From Gemmatimonadota bacterium (GTDB lineage: Bacteria; Gemmatimonadota; Gemmatimonadetes; Gemmatimonadales; GWC2-71-9), in the NCBI GenBank assembly GCA_016720805.1, contig JADKJZ010000014.1, forward strand, positions 496,001-560,000: a stretch of 64,000 nt of DNA, written 5' to 3'. The translations under genes and the position numbers were made by a program. Positions 9,334-18,939 of this stretch are shown piece after piece. The notes beneath the pieces were generated by a model. It ran no database searches. It had not been told where the DNA came from and saw only the letters and a list, made by a program, of their open reading frames with translations. Every line of letters begins with the position of its first letter. The stretch's first letter is position 1.

Positions 9334-9888
9334 GTGCGCTGTCTTGCTCTCAATGCCTCATTTGAACCGCTCACGATGGTGCCCACCCGTCGGGCGCTTC
9401 GGCTTGTCATCGAGGGCAAGGCCGAGATCGTGGAGGCCGATGGCGACGAGCTGATACGAAGTGCGCGGCTCCAAATGCCGCGCCCGGCCATCATCCGCCT
9501 CGTCCGCTTCGTGCACGTCCCCCGCCGTTTCCGCCGCCAAGTCACCAACACCTTCCTCTTCGCCCGCGACCACTACACGTGCCAGTACTGCGCGCGCACG
9601 CAGCATCAGCTGCGCACCCGCGAATGCCTGACGCGCGACCACGTGGTGCCGCAGTCGCGCGGGGGCACGAACGCCTGGGACAACGTCGTGACGGCGTGCA
9701 GCAGCTGCAACACCAAGAAGGGAAGCCATCTCCCGGCCGAGATCGGGATGGTCCCGCTCCATCCGCCGACTGAGCCGCACTTCGTCCATCTCTCCTGGGC
9801 GATCCGTCGGCTCACCAGCAAGCAGATGAAGTACATCCGCCTCTTCTACGGCGACCAGGCGCTCGCCGCGATCCTGCCACGCCCCTGA
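9334..9888 (+). CDS. HNH endonuclease family protein
   Basis: A 184-residue protein starting at GTG 9334 (RCLALNASFEPLTMVPTRRA). The 'LNASFEPL' opening is typical of a widespread family of short HNH proteins. A zinc-ribbon HNH core follows: CQYC near residue 89, 'LTRDHVVPQSRGGTNAWDNV' with the catalytic-type His, then CSSCN. The family's role is unknown; members are usually stand-alone and not restriction enzymes. It follows the amidohydrolase by about 54 bases and converges with the DUF4390-like gene, whose stop is only 7 bases away. Confidence 0.9.
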   Translation: MRCLALNASFEPLTMVPTRRALRLVIEGKAEIVEADGDELIRSARLQMPRPAIIRLVRFVHVPRRFRRQVTNTFLFARDHYTCQYCARTQHQLRTRECLTRDHVVPQSRGGTNAWDNVVTACSSCNTKKGSHLPAEIGMVPLHPPTEPHFVHLSWAIRRLTSKQMKYIRLFYGDQALAAILPRP

Positions 9889-9895
9889 TGCCCGG

Positions 9896-10507
9896 CTAGC
9901 GGTTCCCGATCACGAAGCGCGGCGTCTCGGCCACCACCGTCGCCTTCGGCAACGCCCAGCGCAGCAGCGTGGAGGCGATCCCGCCGCCGCCGCCGCCGCC
10001 CGAACTCCCCTGCAGGTAGTGCTGAAAGTCGTCGAACTCGTTCGCACTCAGCGTCGAGATGCCGAGCTTGAGCGAGTACCAGAACGTCCCCGTGCGGGTC
10101 GGCCCGACGCCCGAGATCGGGACGGGCAACTCCACGCGCATCCGCAGGTCGTCAAGCGAGGCGAAGCGCTCGGTGCGCGGCTCCTGGCCCGGCACGATCG
10201 TGGTCAGCGTGTAGACGTCGAGGACCGCCTGCCGCGAGATCACGAAGGCCCACTTCCGCGTGGTCAGGTTCTCCGCGAACCAGCCGGCGCGGGGGCGCCA
10301 GAGGTCGAGCTGGTAGTTGAGGCGGACCGGGTAGGAGGCGGCGATCGCCTCCTTCCACTGGTCGTCGTCGAAGAGGTTGATGACCCGGACGCGCGGCTTG
10401 TTGGTCGCGGGCTCGAGGGTGGCCTCCACGCGCACGCTCTGCGCCGGCACCGCCGAAGCGGCACCGAGCAGGAGCACGGCGAGCGCGAGGAGCCGACGCA
10501 CGGACAC
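9896..10507 (-). CDS. Exported DUF4390-like protein
   Basis: About 203 residues from GTG 10507, two bases after the stop of the outer-membrane-barrel gene. A signal peptide is evident (RRLLALAVLLLGAASAVPAQ). The body has 'FWYSLKLGISTLSANEFDDF' and 'WRPRAGWFAENLTTRKWAFV', resembling the DUF4390 family, which in proteobacteria is often found beside ntrY/ntrX. Here too it belongs to an NtrYX operon, which supports the assignment. It ends with a glycine run (GSSGGGGGGG) and a hydrophobic stretch. Biochemical role unknown. The longer frame up to 10627 overlaps the barrel gene and is not used. Confidence 0.7.
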   Translation of the reverse strand: MSVRRLLALAVLLLGAASAVPAQSVRVEATLEPATNKPRVRVINLFDDDQWKEAIAASYPVRLNYQLDLWRPRAGWFAENLTTRKWAFVISRQAVLDVYTLTTIVPGQEPRTERFASLDDLRMRVELPVPISGVGPTRTGTFWYSLKLGISTLSANEFDDFQHYLQGSSGGGGGGGIASTLLRWALPKATVVAETPRFVIGNR

Positions 10508-10509
10508 GG

Positions 10510-12219
10510 TCAGAAGCGGGGCGTGAAGCGGATGCTCAAGCGGATCGGGTCGTTGTCGGGCAGTGCCTTCGCCAGATAGAGGCCGAAGCTCCCCGCGTCG
10601 ATGCCGATGCCGATGTCCGAGCGCCACTCCGCGATCGACTGGATCCGTCCGCTCGGCACCCTCCCCGCCTGCGGGCCGGCGAGCCAGGCCGAGCCGGCGT
10701 CGCCGAAGAGCACGAGATCGGGGCGTTGCAGGCCGATCGTGGTATTGCCGATCCGCGTACTGAGGTTGATGTCGATGGTCCGCCGGTACTCGACCTGCAC
10801 CGCCAGCTGCCGATCACAGAGCGCGGGCAAGGCCGGGTCCGGGCGTCGCCGCCGATCGCAGTTCACCGCGCGGAAGCCGTAGCCCGCGAGCGGGTCGCCA
10901 CCGTTCATCGCGCGTCGGCGCTGAATCGTGAGCCGGTTGCCGGCCAGCCAGCCGCCGCCGGTGACACGCAGATGGAGGTTCTGCTCCGGCCCGAGTCGCA
11001 CATAGCGGCGCACGTCGAGGTCCATCTCGAGCGCGTCGTAGTTGCTCGTCGGCATCGCCGTGCGGATCTCGGTCGGGAGCGAGACCGGCGTCAACTCGCC
11101 GCTGGTGACGTAGCGCAGGTCGCTGCGGACATACCACCCTGAGGTCGGGCGGCGGCGATCGTCGCGGGTGTCGTAGGTGAGTCCGCCGGCCCAGGTCACG
11201 TACTTGCCATCATCGATCAGCGGGTTGGGCCGCCACGCTTCGCCGCTGCGAAGCACCGAGAACGCATCCACCGCACTTACGCTGCGTTCGCGGCTCTGGT
11301 CGATCGACGCGCTCGCGAGCAGCGTCGGACTGAGCGTCAGGTCGGCGAAGACCCCGATCGACTTCTGCGCATACCAGTCGCGGAAGTCGCGCCGCAGGAA
11401 GAAGGCGCCGAGGCCCGATTCCAGTGTCTGATAGGGACGGTCGGCGACCGGGGCGATCACCGCCCCGGCGCGCAGCCCGATCGTGAGTGGATTCGTTCCG
11501 GCGCGCTTCGCCACGAGCGACCCGCGCCAGCCAAGCGTGCTGCGGCTCTCGGTCGGGTCCGAGGCCGTGCGGAGGATTCCGGTGAGATCAAGTATCAGCT
11601 GGGTGCGTTCGTCGCGGTCCCAGGTGATGGACGGCCCGAACTCGAGGGGGAAACCCTCGCTGCGATTGTAGCTGCCCGGATCGGCGCGGAGCGTGGTGCG
11701 GAAGTCGCGCCAGACGAAGGTCCGTGACGCCGAGGTGTAGTCGCTGAGGGCGCGACGCCCGGCCTGCCGCATGAGGCGGCCGTCGACGGTGAGCGTCAGT
11801 CGCGCCGTGGTCGGGTACTCCACCTGCGCACCGCCAACCGTGCCGCCGGCGTCGACCAGGAGCCGGCCGCCAAGGACGGTCACCCCGCCGGTGACGACTC
11901 CGCTCGCCGTGATGCGGACGTCGCCGTTGACGACGAGGACGTCCCCCTCGACGCGGCCGTCGATGCGCAGCTGCCCGCGGAAGAGTGCCTGGGGGCCTCG
12001 CCAGACATTGCCCGCCGGCAGCTCCACCGTCCCGCTGATGCGCGTGGTGCCCGGCGCGTTGTACTGCGCCATGGCCCGGCTGAGCACCGAGTCAGGGATC
12101 TCGATCACCTTCGGGTCGACGCTCGCCGGTCGGGAGAAGTCGATCCCGACCGGGTCCTGCGCCGCGAGGGGCGGGGCGAGCAGCAGCACGCCCAGGGTCA
12201 TCAGACGAGTGGGGGTCAT
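10510..12219 (-). CDS. Bactofilin-like polymer-forming domain fused to a BamA/D15-type outer-membrane barrel
   Basis: A 569-residue protein with a signal peptide ([20 protein letters not shown]). Residues about 65-120 form a short beta-helix like that of polymer-forming (bactofilin-type) proteins: VEGDVLVVNGDVRITASGVV, then VTGGVTVLGGRLLVDAGGTV. From about 170 onward the sequence has alternating beta strands typical of the D15/BamA surface-antigen barrel and ends in phenylalanine ('IRLSIRFTPRF'), the usual BAM recognition end. ATG 12219 overlaps the regulator stop by four bases, so it is part of the NtrYX-like operon. Role inferred as an outer-membrane protein; no partner or substrate can be named. 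Confidence 0.8.
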   Translation of the reverse strand: MTPTRLMTLGVLLLAPPLAAQDPVGIDFSRPASVDPKVIEIPDSVLSRAMAQYNAPGTTRISGTVELPAGNVWRGPQALFRGQLRIDGRVEGDVLVVNGDVRITASGVVTGGVTVLGGRLLVDAGGTVGGAQVEYPTTARLTLTVDGRLMRQAGRRALSDYTSASRTFVWRDFRTTLRADPGSYNRSEGFPLEFGPSITWDRDERTQLILDLTGILRTASDPTESRSTLGWRGSLVAKRAGTNPLTIGLRAGAVIAPVADRPYQTLESGLGAFFLRRDFRDWYAQKSIGVFADLTLSPTLLASASIDQSRERSVSAVDAFSVLRSGEAWRPNPLIDDGKYVTWAGGLTYDTRDDRRRPTSGWYVRSDLRYVTSGELTPVSLPTEIRTAMPTSNYDALEMDLDVRRYVRLGPEQNLHLRVTGGGWLAGNRLTIQRRRAMNGGDPLAGYGFRAVNCDRRRRPDPALPALCDRQLAVQVEYRRTIDINLSTRIGNTTIGLQRPDLVLFGDAGSAWLAGPQAGRVPSGRIQSIAEWRSDIGIGIDAGSFGLYLAKALPDNDPIRLSIRFTPRF

Positions 12220-13595
12220 CCGTCATTCCCTCCGCGAATGCCCAGACGGCGCATCCGGCGATACAGGTTGCCTCGATCAGTCTTCAGCAGCCGCGCCGCT
12301 TCGGCGATGTTGCCGGTCCCGCTCGTCAGGGCGGCGTTGATCAGGTCGCGCTCGAAATCGTCGAGTCGGTCGGTCAGGCCGCGTCCATCGTCCACGAGTC
12401 GCATCGGCGGTTCCTCCGGCGCGAGGCTCGCCGCGGGCACGGTCACGCGGAGCGCGCGCGGCACCATCTCCGCCGTCACCTCGTCGCCCCCGATGATGCT
12501 CAGCCGCTCCACGATGTTGGCGAGCTCGCGAATGTTGCCGGGCCAGGCGTGCGCCTCGAGTGCCGCGATCACGCCGGGCGAGAAGCGCGGCGGACGGCGC
12601 GGCCGGAGTCGCGCGGCGAGGTGCTCGACCAGCGCGCCGAGGTCGCCGAGACGCTCGCGCAGCGGCGGCAGCTCGATCGGGAAGACGTTGAGCCGGAAGT
12701 AGAGGTCTTCGCGGAAGTTGCCGGCGGCGACCGCCTCCTCGAGGCGGCGATTCGTCGCCGCCACCACGCGGATGTCGACGCGCAGCGTCTTCTCGCCGCC
12801 GATCCGCTGGATCTCGCCGCTCTCGAGGACGCGGAGCAGCTTCGCCTGCGCGTCGAGCTGGAGATCGCCGACCTCGTCGAGGAAGAGCGTGCCGCCATCG
12901 GCGAGTTCGAAGCGGCCGATACGCCGATCGGTCGCGCCGGTGAAGGCGCCGCGCTCATGGCCGAACATCTCGCTCTCGACCAGGTCGCGCGGGATCGCGG
13001 CGCAGTTCACCGAGATGAACGGGCCGCGCGCCCGCGGCGAATGCCGATGGATCGCGTTGGCGACCAGCTCCTTGCCGGTGCCCGACTCGCCGAGCACGAG
13101 GACGCGCGCCTCGGTCGGCGCGACCTGCATGATCAGCTCGCGCACGTGGGCGATTTCGGGAGAGTCGCCCACCAGCGTCGGTTGCGGACCGAGCGCGGCG
13201 CGCAGGGCGCGGTTCTCCGCCTGCGTCCGCATCAGCGCCTCGGCGGAACGCACCGCGACCAGCAGCGACTCCGGGGCCAGCGGCTTCTCGAGGAACTGGA
13301 AGGCGCCCATCTGCACGGCGCGCACCGCGTCGGCGAGCTGCGCCTTGCCGCTCATCATGATCACCGGAATGTCGGCGTCGGTGGTGCGGATCTGCTCGAG
13401 CGTCGCCAGCCCATCGGGCCCCGGCGGCATCATGAGGTCGAGGAGAATCAGGTCCGGCTTCACCTCGGGCAACGCCAGCAGGCCGGCGTTCCCGTTGGGG
13501 GCGTCGGAGACCTCGAAGCCCTCGGACTTGAGCAGGGCACCCACCATGCGGCGGATGTTGGTCTCGTCGTCGATGATCAGGACGCGTGTCGTCAT
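12216..13595 (-). CDS. NtrX-like sigma-54-dependent response regulator
   Basis: A 459-residue activator from ATG 13595, overlapping the kinase stop by four bases. Domains in order: receiver (phospho-Asp in '[10 protein letters not shown]', about residue 53), AAA+ (Walker A 'GESGTGKE', sigma-54 contact loop '[10 protein letters not shown]', Walker B 'GGTLFLDEV'), and a Fis-type helix-turn-helix ([20 protein letters not shown]). The pairing with an NtrY-type kinase marks it as NtrX-like. It should activate sigma-54 promoters; the nearest candidate is 14866-14882, ahead of the divergent TonB-receptor gene. Confidence 0.93.
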   Translation of the reverse strand: MTTRVLIIDDETNIRRMVGALLKSEGFEVSDAPNGNAGLLALPEVKPDLILLDLMMPPGPDGLATLEQIRTTDADIPVIMMSGKAQLADAVRAVQMGAFQFLEKPLAPESLLVAVRSAEALMRTQAENRALRAALGPQPTLVGDSPEIAHVRELIMQVAPTEARVLVLGESGTGKELVANAIHRHSPRARGPFISVNCAAIPRDLVESEMFGHERGAFTGATDRRIGRFELADGGTLFLDEVGDLQLDAQAKLLRVLESGEIQRIGGEKTLRVDIRVVAATNRRLEEAVAAGNFREDLYFRLNVFPIELPPLRERLGDLGALVEHLAARLRPRRPPRFSPGVIAALEAHAWPGNIRELANIVERLSIIGGDEVTAEMVPRALRVTVPAASLAPEEPPMRLVDDGRGLTDRLDDFERDLINAALTSGTGNIAEAARLLKTDRGNLYRRMRRLGIRGGNDG

Positions 13596-14785
13596 GAGGC
13601 AAACCGGATGAGGAAGGTGGCACCGCCGCCCGGCGAGTTGGCCACCGAGATGGTGCCGTGATGCTGTTCGATCGTCTGCCGCACGATGGCGAGGCCGAGG
13701 CCGGTGCCGTCGCCCTTGTCGGTGTAGTACGGCTGGAAGATCAGCTCGCGCTTCTCCTCGGGGACGCCCGGCCCGGTGTCGCGGAGCAGGATCTCCTGCC
13801 CGCCATCGGCGGTGCGCCGGAGGGAGACCGTCACCTTGCCGTGGCCGCCGCACGCCTCGACCGCGTTGCGCAGCAGGTTGGAGAAGGCGCGGCGCAGCGG
13901 ATCGTAGTAGCCCTCGATCGGTCGCAGTTCGCCGGTCACGTCGAGCTGGCGATCCATCGCGACGGGGAGCGTGCTGCGCATCAGGTCGTCGAGGAGTTCG
14001 AACAAGTCCACCGGCGCCGAGACCCCCTCCGGCAGGCGCCCGAGTTCGGCGAACTCGCGCGCCATCGCCTCGAGGCGCGCCGATTCGGCGGCGATCACCT
14101 CCAGCGATTCATGCATCTCGGGCGGGGCGGTGCGGCGCAGTTGCGAGACGGCGAGGCGGATCGGCGTGAGCGGATTCTTCATCTCGTGCGCGACCCGCCG
14201 TGCGACCTCGCCGAAGGCGCGGAGCCGCTCGGCCTCGAGTTCGGCGACGCGCGCCTGTTCGAGTCCCTGGGCGAGGTCGCGGAGCGCGCCGCGGAGCACG
14301 GCGAACTCGGGGATGCCGCCATCGCTGCGGTCGGCCGGGAGGGGCTGCCGTCGGCGGATGCGTCCCGTCCAGTCGACGATCTCGTCGAGCGGGCCGGCCA
14401 GCTGGCGGGAGAGGGTCCGCACGAAGCCGGCGGCCAGGGCGAGCAGGCCCAGTGCACCCAGGATGAGTGCCCCGCGCAGCCAGACCGGGAAGAGGCGACC
14501 GAGGCCGCCCATCTGGCGTGTCTTGGTGACGAGCGAGTCGACTACCACCAGGTGGTGGTCCACGGCCGCCTGCGTCTCAGCCGGGATGCCGACGCCGCGA
14601 ATGCTCTTGAAGGAGGTGTACATCGCCTTGGCGGAGCGGCCGACCGACTCTACGGCGTCACCGCCAACGGTGTTGGAGACCGCCTCGAGCGCCACGACAA
14701 CCCCCCCGGTCATGACCGCGACAGGGAGGGCGCTCACCACCAGCAGGGCGATGAAGAGGCGGGCACGGAAGGAGAGGCGGGACAC
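13592..14785 (-). CDS. NtrY-like sensor histidine kinase
   Basis: A 397-residue membrane kinase. A first membrane helix (about 9-33) and a second (about 103-125) bracket a short periplasmic loop, then a HAMP-like segment, the H-box 'HEMKNPLTPIRLAVSQLRR' near residue 200, which is the NtrY form, and a C-terminal ATPase domain with 'NLLRNAVEAC', 'DTGPGVPEEKRE' and 'GTGLGLAIV'. The start is GTG 14785. NtrY proteins of proteobacteria are longer with four helices and a PAS domain; here the sensor part is small. It phosphorylates the overlapping NtrX-like regulator. Confidence 0.92.
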   Translation of the reverse strand: MSRLSFRARLFIALLVVSALPVAVMTGGVVVALEAVSNTVGGDAVESVGRSAKAMYTSFKSIRGVGIPAETQAAVDHHLVVVDSLVTKTRQMGGLGRLFPVWLRGALILGALGLLALAAGFVRTLSRQLAGPLDEIVDWTGRIRRRQPLPADRSDGGIPEFAVLRGALRDLAQGLEQARVAELEAERLRAFGEVARRVAHEMKNPLTPIRLAVSQLRRTAPPEMHESLEVIAAESARLEAMAREFAELGRLPEGVSAPVDLFELLDDLMRSTLPVAMDRQLDVTGELRPIEGYYDPLRRAFSNLLRNAVEACGGHGKVTVSLRRTADGGQEILLRDTGPGVPEEKRELIFQPYYTDKGDGTGLGLAIVRQTIEQHHGTISVANSPGGGATFLIRFAS

Positions 14786-14808
14786 GGTGTGTCATAATGT
14801 ACACGGAC

Positions 14809-14831
14809 GGCGAATGGCGAACAGCGAACGG
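14809..14831 (+). repeat. Heptamer tandem repeat GGCGAAY x3
   Basis: Three 7-bp units in a row (GGCGAAT, GGCGAAC, AGCGAAC) plus GG, in the divergent gap between the kinase and the TonB-receptor gene. It has the same unit length as the arms of the inverted repeats at convergent junctions elsewhere in the window, but no complementary arm is evident here. Confidence 0.7.
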
Positions 14832-14865
14832 CCGCCGCTGAAGGGATTCGGGGGCACCGACCACC

Positions 14866-14882
14866 TTGGCACCGCTCCTGCA
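14866..14882 (+). promoter_or_regulatory. Sigma-54 promoter for the TonB-receptor operon
   Basis: The plus strand reads TTGGCACCGCTCCTGCA: GG (14868-14869), ten bases, GC (14880-14881), close to the -24/-12 consensus. The predicted transcript start near 14893 gives a leader of about 50 bases to ATG 14942. It lies opposite an NtrYX-like pair, which could drive it. Confidence 0.7.
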
Positions 14883-14941
14883 CTCGCTGGGCGGGTTGGC
14901 TGGGCGCTCCTCGCCCCGCCGTTCCTCCTTCCCGAACCGGG

Positions 14942-17884
14942 ATGACCATGACCCTGTCCCTCCGATGGATGCGCCGCGCCGGCCTTGGATCGGCCCTGAC
15001 GGCCGTCTTTGCCCTGTCTGCGCCGCTTTCCGCTGCCGCCCAATCGCTGACGGCGGGGTCGCTGCGCGCCACCGTGCTCGACCCCCAAGGCGCCCCCATC
15101 CGTGAGACCTTGGTCACGCTGGAGCGGCTGGGTGTCGCGTTCCGCACCGGGGAGACGAATCGTGCGGGGGGGGTCGGCTTCGAGGCGCTTCCCCCCTGCC
15201 AGTACTCCCTCCTCGTCGAACAGCTGGGCTACCAGCCGGTGCGCCTCCGTGGCATCTCCATCCTCGCCGGCAACACCTCCGAAGTGACGGTCCGACTGGT
15301 TCGCCGTCCGCCGCCGATTGCCTCGGTGGATGAGCAGGCGGCTCAGGTGACGTTCCGCGGCGCGGCCCCCGGCCGAGTCTTCGCCGGGGACCAGCTCACC
15401 CGTCTCGATCGGGAACGCTCGATCACTGATCTCCGACGCGACCTCACTCAGCTGCCGACCCGGCTCTTCGTCGATGGCCTTGAGGAGACGTTGCTCCGCC
15501 ACCCGGGCCGCCCGAGTGAGTTGGCCTCGGCGCCGATGTTCGCGCGCGATGGCATCAGCAGCGTGACGATGGCAATGCTCGGCCGCGACGGCGAATGGCG
15601 CGGTGCCTCTGGTCCGTTCTTCTCGGCGCAGAGCATGCGCGGCGGCCGCCGCGTGCAGGTGACGCCATGGGCCACCTTCTCGGGGGCATCGCTCGGTGGC
15701 CGCGCGGTGGATAACCCGGCCGACTCGGCAGGTTCGTCGCTTCAGGCCGGCGTGGCCCTTGGTGGGCCGATCAAGGGCGACACATCCTCCTGGTTCCTTC
15801 GCGTCGACTATCAGCAGCTCCGCACACCGACTGCCGCGCCATTCGAGAACGCCGATGCCGCTCCGGCCTTCACCAGCGCGGCGGGAAATCGCGCGGCGGA
15901 GATCGCCCGCTGGCTCTCGCCGACGGTGCGGAGCTGGCAGGGTCTCACCGGGCAGGGCCGGGTGGATTGGCAAATCGGCTCAAAGACCGCCCTGATGGTG
16001 CGCGCCGGGATGGCCTCGTGGAGCGAGGACAACCCGACCGCCGGGATCGAGATGACCAACGGTGCCGGTGATCGTCTCGATGCCAACGATCTCTCCCTCG
16101 CCACGTCGCTGACCACCCAGGGCGACGGGTGGCTGAGTGAGACACGCCTCGGCATGCGGACCAGCAGTCGCGAGTGGACCGGGACCGGCGCTGCCCTGAG
16201 CACGCTGCTCGCGAGCGGGAGCAGCGTCGGCACCCCGTTCACCGGCGGAGGCGTCTTCGATGAAAGCGCGTTCGAGCTGGTGCAATCGGCGAGCTATCGC
16301 ACCGGCCGCCACACCCTCAAGGCGGGCCTGTCGGCGCAACGTCGGACCGTGACCTACAGCTGGATCCCTGGCGCCTACGGCCGCTACGCCTTCGGAACGA
16401 CCGACGCGGGCGGTGGCGGGACCGGGACGTATCAGCAGATGGTCGGCGGCTCGCCAGCACCGGATATCGCCGCCACCGAGGCCGGCCTCTTCCTGCAGGA
16501 TGCCTGGCAGCTGTCACCGGCCCTTGAACTGTTCGGCGGGCTCAGGCTCGAGACGCAGCGCCTCCCGACCGCGCTTTATCAAGCCAATACGGCGTGGGGC
16601 CTGACGAGCGGGTTGAGCAGCGCCACGCACCTCAAAGAGTCGAGTGGCGATCGCTTCGCACCGCGCGCCGGCTTCACCTACAACGTGGCCGGGCAGGGGC
16701 GGACGGTGCTTCGCGGCACCATCGGACGGCTGGCTGGACGGTACGATCTTGCCGCCGTGTCGGAGGTGGCACAGTTCAACGGTGATATCGTGGTGCACCG
16801 CGCCGAGGGAACGCTCGCGTTTCCAACGCCCGGGACGCTGGGTGGCGCCACGGTGGTCGGTCCATCGCTCACCTTCTTCGGCCCCGAGGTTCGGAAGCCA
16901 CGGTCGTTCGAGGGCGAGCTCTCGTGGCAGCAGCAACTGGCGTCGGGGACTACCCTGACGATCACCGGTGGCTACCGGCACGCCGACTTCCTGCTCCGGC
17001 GCGACGATTTGAATCGTCCCGTGGCACCACTCGCCACCGCGGTTGATGGCCGCGAGATCTGGGGCACCCTGGCCCAGTACGGCGAGTTGATCGTCCCCGC
17101 CATCGGGAGCAATCGTCGCTTCAGCGGATTCGATGCCGCGTATGGGCTCACCTCCACCGGCTACAGCGACAGCTATGACGCCACCGTGCGCCTGGAACGC
17201 CCGATCGGTGCCGGGGCGACCTTCGCCGCGAGCTACACCTTCTCGCGCACGGACGACAATCTCGTGGGGCAGTTGAGTGGTGATCCGGCGGATCGGCTTT
17301 CGCCGCTCTCGGCGGCCTCGACGTGGGATGTGGGACGCTCCGATCTCGACATTCCGCATCGCCTCGCTGCGACCGTGACGCTGCGCCCCGGCGTCGATGG
17401 TCCGCTCTCGGTGGCGGCGCGCGCCCGCTACCGTTCGGGTCTCCCGTTCACCCCAGGGTACCGTCAGGGCGTGGACATCAATGGGGATGGCTCGGGAGGG
17501 AATGACCCGGTCGCGTTGACCGGCGCCCCGGCGGGACTCGCCGCCGTCCTCGCCAATGCCCACTGCAGCATCGGAGGGAGTGGGGTCGCCGAGCGCAACA
17601 GCTGCCGCGAGGATGCCGTGGCGTCGCTGGACCTCTCGCTGGCGCTTCGACTTGGCGCCGGCGCCCGGCGGATCGCACTGACCCTCGATGCGTTCAACGT
17701 CGTCGGCTCGGCCACCGGGGTGGTGGATCGCGCGGCGCTGCTCGTCGATCCAACCGGCACGATCACCACCTCCGCTGCCGGACGCACGGTCGTGCCCATG
17801 GTCGTCAATGACAACTTCGGCACGCTGTTGAGTCGGCGGGGTGAGCCCCGCACGCTTCGCATCGGCCTGCGCGTGGAGAACTGA
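14942..17884 (+). CDS. TonB-dependent-receptor-like outer-membrane protein with carboxypeptidase-like N-terminal domain
   Basis: A 980-residue protein with a signal peptide (about 1-34, cut after SAAAQ). Residues about 38-120 form a carboxypeptidase regulatory-like fold (GSLRATVLDPQGAPIRETLV, then 'GYQPVRLRGI'). A plug-like region follows, then a long beta-barrel with many alternating strands ('GRTVLRGTIGRLAGRYDLAA', 'ATFAASYTFSRTDDNLVGQL') and a C-terminal strand 'RTLRIGLRVEN'. No clear TonB box is seen. Such proteins import large ligands or form outer-membrane complexes; the ligand is unknown. It starts an operon with a lipoprotein two bases downstream, which suggests a receptor-lipoprotein pair. 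Confidence 0.85.
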   Translation: MTMTLSLRWMRRAGLGSALTAVFALSAPLSAAAQSLTAGSLRATVLDPQGAPIRETLVTLERLGVAFRTGETNRAGGVGFEALPPCQYSLLVEQLGYQPVRLRGISILAGNTSEVTVRLVRRPPPIASVDEQAAQVTFRGAAPGRVFAGDQLTRLDRERSITDLRRDLTQLPTRLFVDGLEETLLRHPGRPSELASAPMFARDGISSVTMAMLGRDGEWRGASGPFFSAQSMRGGRRVQVTPWATFSGASLGGRAVDNPADSAGSSLQAGVALGGPIKGDTSSWFLRVDYQQLRTPTAAPFENADAAPAFTSAAGNRAAEIARWLSPTVRSWQGLTGQGRVDWQIGSKTALMVRAGMASWSEDNPTAGIEMTNGAGDRLDANDLSLATSLTTQGDGWLSETRLGMRTSSREWTGTGAALSTLLASGSSVGTPFTGGGVFDESAFELVQSASYRTGRHTLKAGLSAQRRTVTYSWIPGAYGRYAFGTTDAGGGGTGTYQQMVGGSPAPDIAATEAGLFLQDAWQLSPALELFGGLRLETQRLPTALYQANTAWGLTSGLSSATHLKESSGDRFAPRAGFTYNVAGQGRTVLRGTIGRLAGRYDLAAVSEVAQFNGDIVVHRAEGTLAFPTPGTLGGATVVGPSLTFFGPEVRKPRSFEGELSWQQQLASGTTLTITGGYRHADFLLRRDDLNRPVAPLATAVDGREIWGTLAQYGELIVPAIGSNRRFSGFDAAYGLTSTGYSDSYDATVRLERPIGAGATFAASYTFSRTDDNLVGQLSGDPADRLSPLSAASTWDVGRSDLDIPHRLAATVTLRPGVDGPLSVAARARYRSGLPFTPGYRQGVDINGDGSGGNDPVALTGAPAGLAAVLANAHCSIGGSGVAERNSCREDAVASLDLSLALRLGAGARRIALTLDAFNVVGSATGVVDRAALLVDPTGTITTSAAGRTVVPMVVNDNFGTLLSRRGEPRTLRIGLRVEN

Positions 17885-17886
17885 AC

Positions 17887-18885
17887 ATGCAGACGATGAC
17901 GATGCTTCGACGCGCGACCTTCGCGCTCCTCCTCGCCGGCTGCAGCAATGCTGGCGAGTCCCTGACCTTCCCGGCGCTGCCCGAGGGCGGCATTGCGGTG
18001 TCCTTCTTCCTGGACCGCGATGCCACCGGGAGCTACACCACCAACGACACCACGATGGCCGGGGTGCGTGTCGCGCTCCTCGCCGCCAACGGTGTCGACA
18101 CGATCCAGACCATGCTGAGCAACGCCACCGGCGTCGCGATCTTCGGCCCGGTGCCAATCGGCCGCTATCGCGTCGTGGTCGACCGGGCCGCCTTGGGCGA
18201 CACGATCGGCGTGGTCGTCGGTGACACCGGCACCATCAGCATTCTCGCCCGTCAGGACTCCAACACGGCGACGCGACTGGTTCGGCTTGGCTTCGAGGAA
18301 GTGACCGTGGCGCAGGCCCTGGCGCTGCCTGCCGGCCGTCGCGTGATCGTCCGCGGCAGCGTCGTCTCCCCGATGCAGGCGTTCCGGGACTCGACGATGT
18401 TTCTGCTGGACGCGACCGGTGCGCTGCGGATCACCTCGGCACGGCACTGGCCAGGTCGAATCGGCAACAATCTGGGCGACTCGGTCGCCGTGCTCGGCAC
18501 CACGGGCGTCTCGCTGGGTCGCGCGGTCCTGCTGGCGGGCAAAGTGAGTTCGCTGGGTGTTGGCTCGGCGCCGGCGCCGCAACTCGTGACCGTGGCGGAG
18601 GTCCGCACCGCGCGGGGTGGCACGCTCGACGCGGCCCTCGTGCAGGTCACCAATGCGAAGGTGGTCGACACCGCCACGGTCGCCCTCGATCTGCGCGTGA
18701 CCTTCAGCGAGGCGGCGGACGACGCCGACCGCGCCGTCGCCCTCTTCGACCAGTTGTTGCAGGCCCCTGCGGCGATCTTCACCGCCGGCCGCACCATCAC
18801 CGTGCGCGGCGTCCTGGTGCCGCGTGGCGACGGCACCTGGTGGGTGAAGCCGCGCAATGGATCGGACCTGACGCTGGGGAGCTAG
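17887..18885 (+). CDS. Surface lipoprotein with SdrD-B-like and OB-fold-like domains
   Basis: A 332-residue lipoprotein: the signal ends in 'LLLAGCSNAG', so Cys19 would be lipidated. Residues about 35-115 look like a B-type or transthyretin-like beta domain (FFLDRDATGSYTTNDTTMAG, then 'GVAIFGPVPIGRYRVVVD'). The second half resembles DNA-binding-type OB folds used as DUF5689-like modules ('GRRVIVRGSVVSPMQAFRDS' and 'GRTITVRGVLVPRGDG'). It follows the TonB-receptor-like gene by two bases and is likely its outer-membrane partner. No enzymatic motif is visible. Confidence 0.75.
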   Translation: MQTMTMLRRATFALLLAGCSNAGESLTFPALPEGGIAVSFFLDRDATGSYTTNDTTMAGVRVALLAANGVDTIQTMLSNATGVAIFGPVPIGRYRVVVDRAALGDTIGVVVGDTGTISILARQDSNTATRLVRLGFEEVTVAQALALPAGRRVIVRGSVVSPMQAFRDSTMFLLDATGALRITSARHWPGRIGNNLGDSVAVLGTTGVSLGRAVLLAGKVSSLGVGSAPAPQLVTVAEVRTARGGTLDAALVQVTNAKVVDTATVALDLRVTFSEAADDADRAVALFDQLLQAPAAIFTAGRTITVRGVLVPRGDGTWWVKPRNGSDLTLGS

Positions 18886-18939
18886 TCCCCGGTCCATCGG
18901 CTCGTCGACGATTACCCTACGCCAGGAACGGCATACTCC

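Noticed and set aside
16514..18157. 547-codon minus-strand frame opposite the TonB-receptor gene
   Set aside because: Shadow of the plus-strand gene, Arg/Gly/His rich, no start context and no motif.
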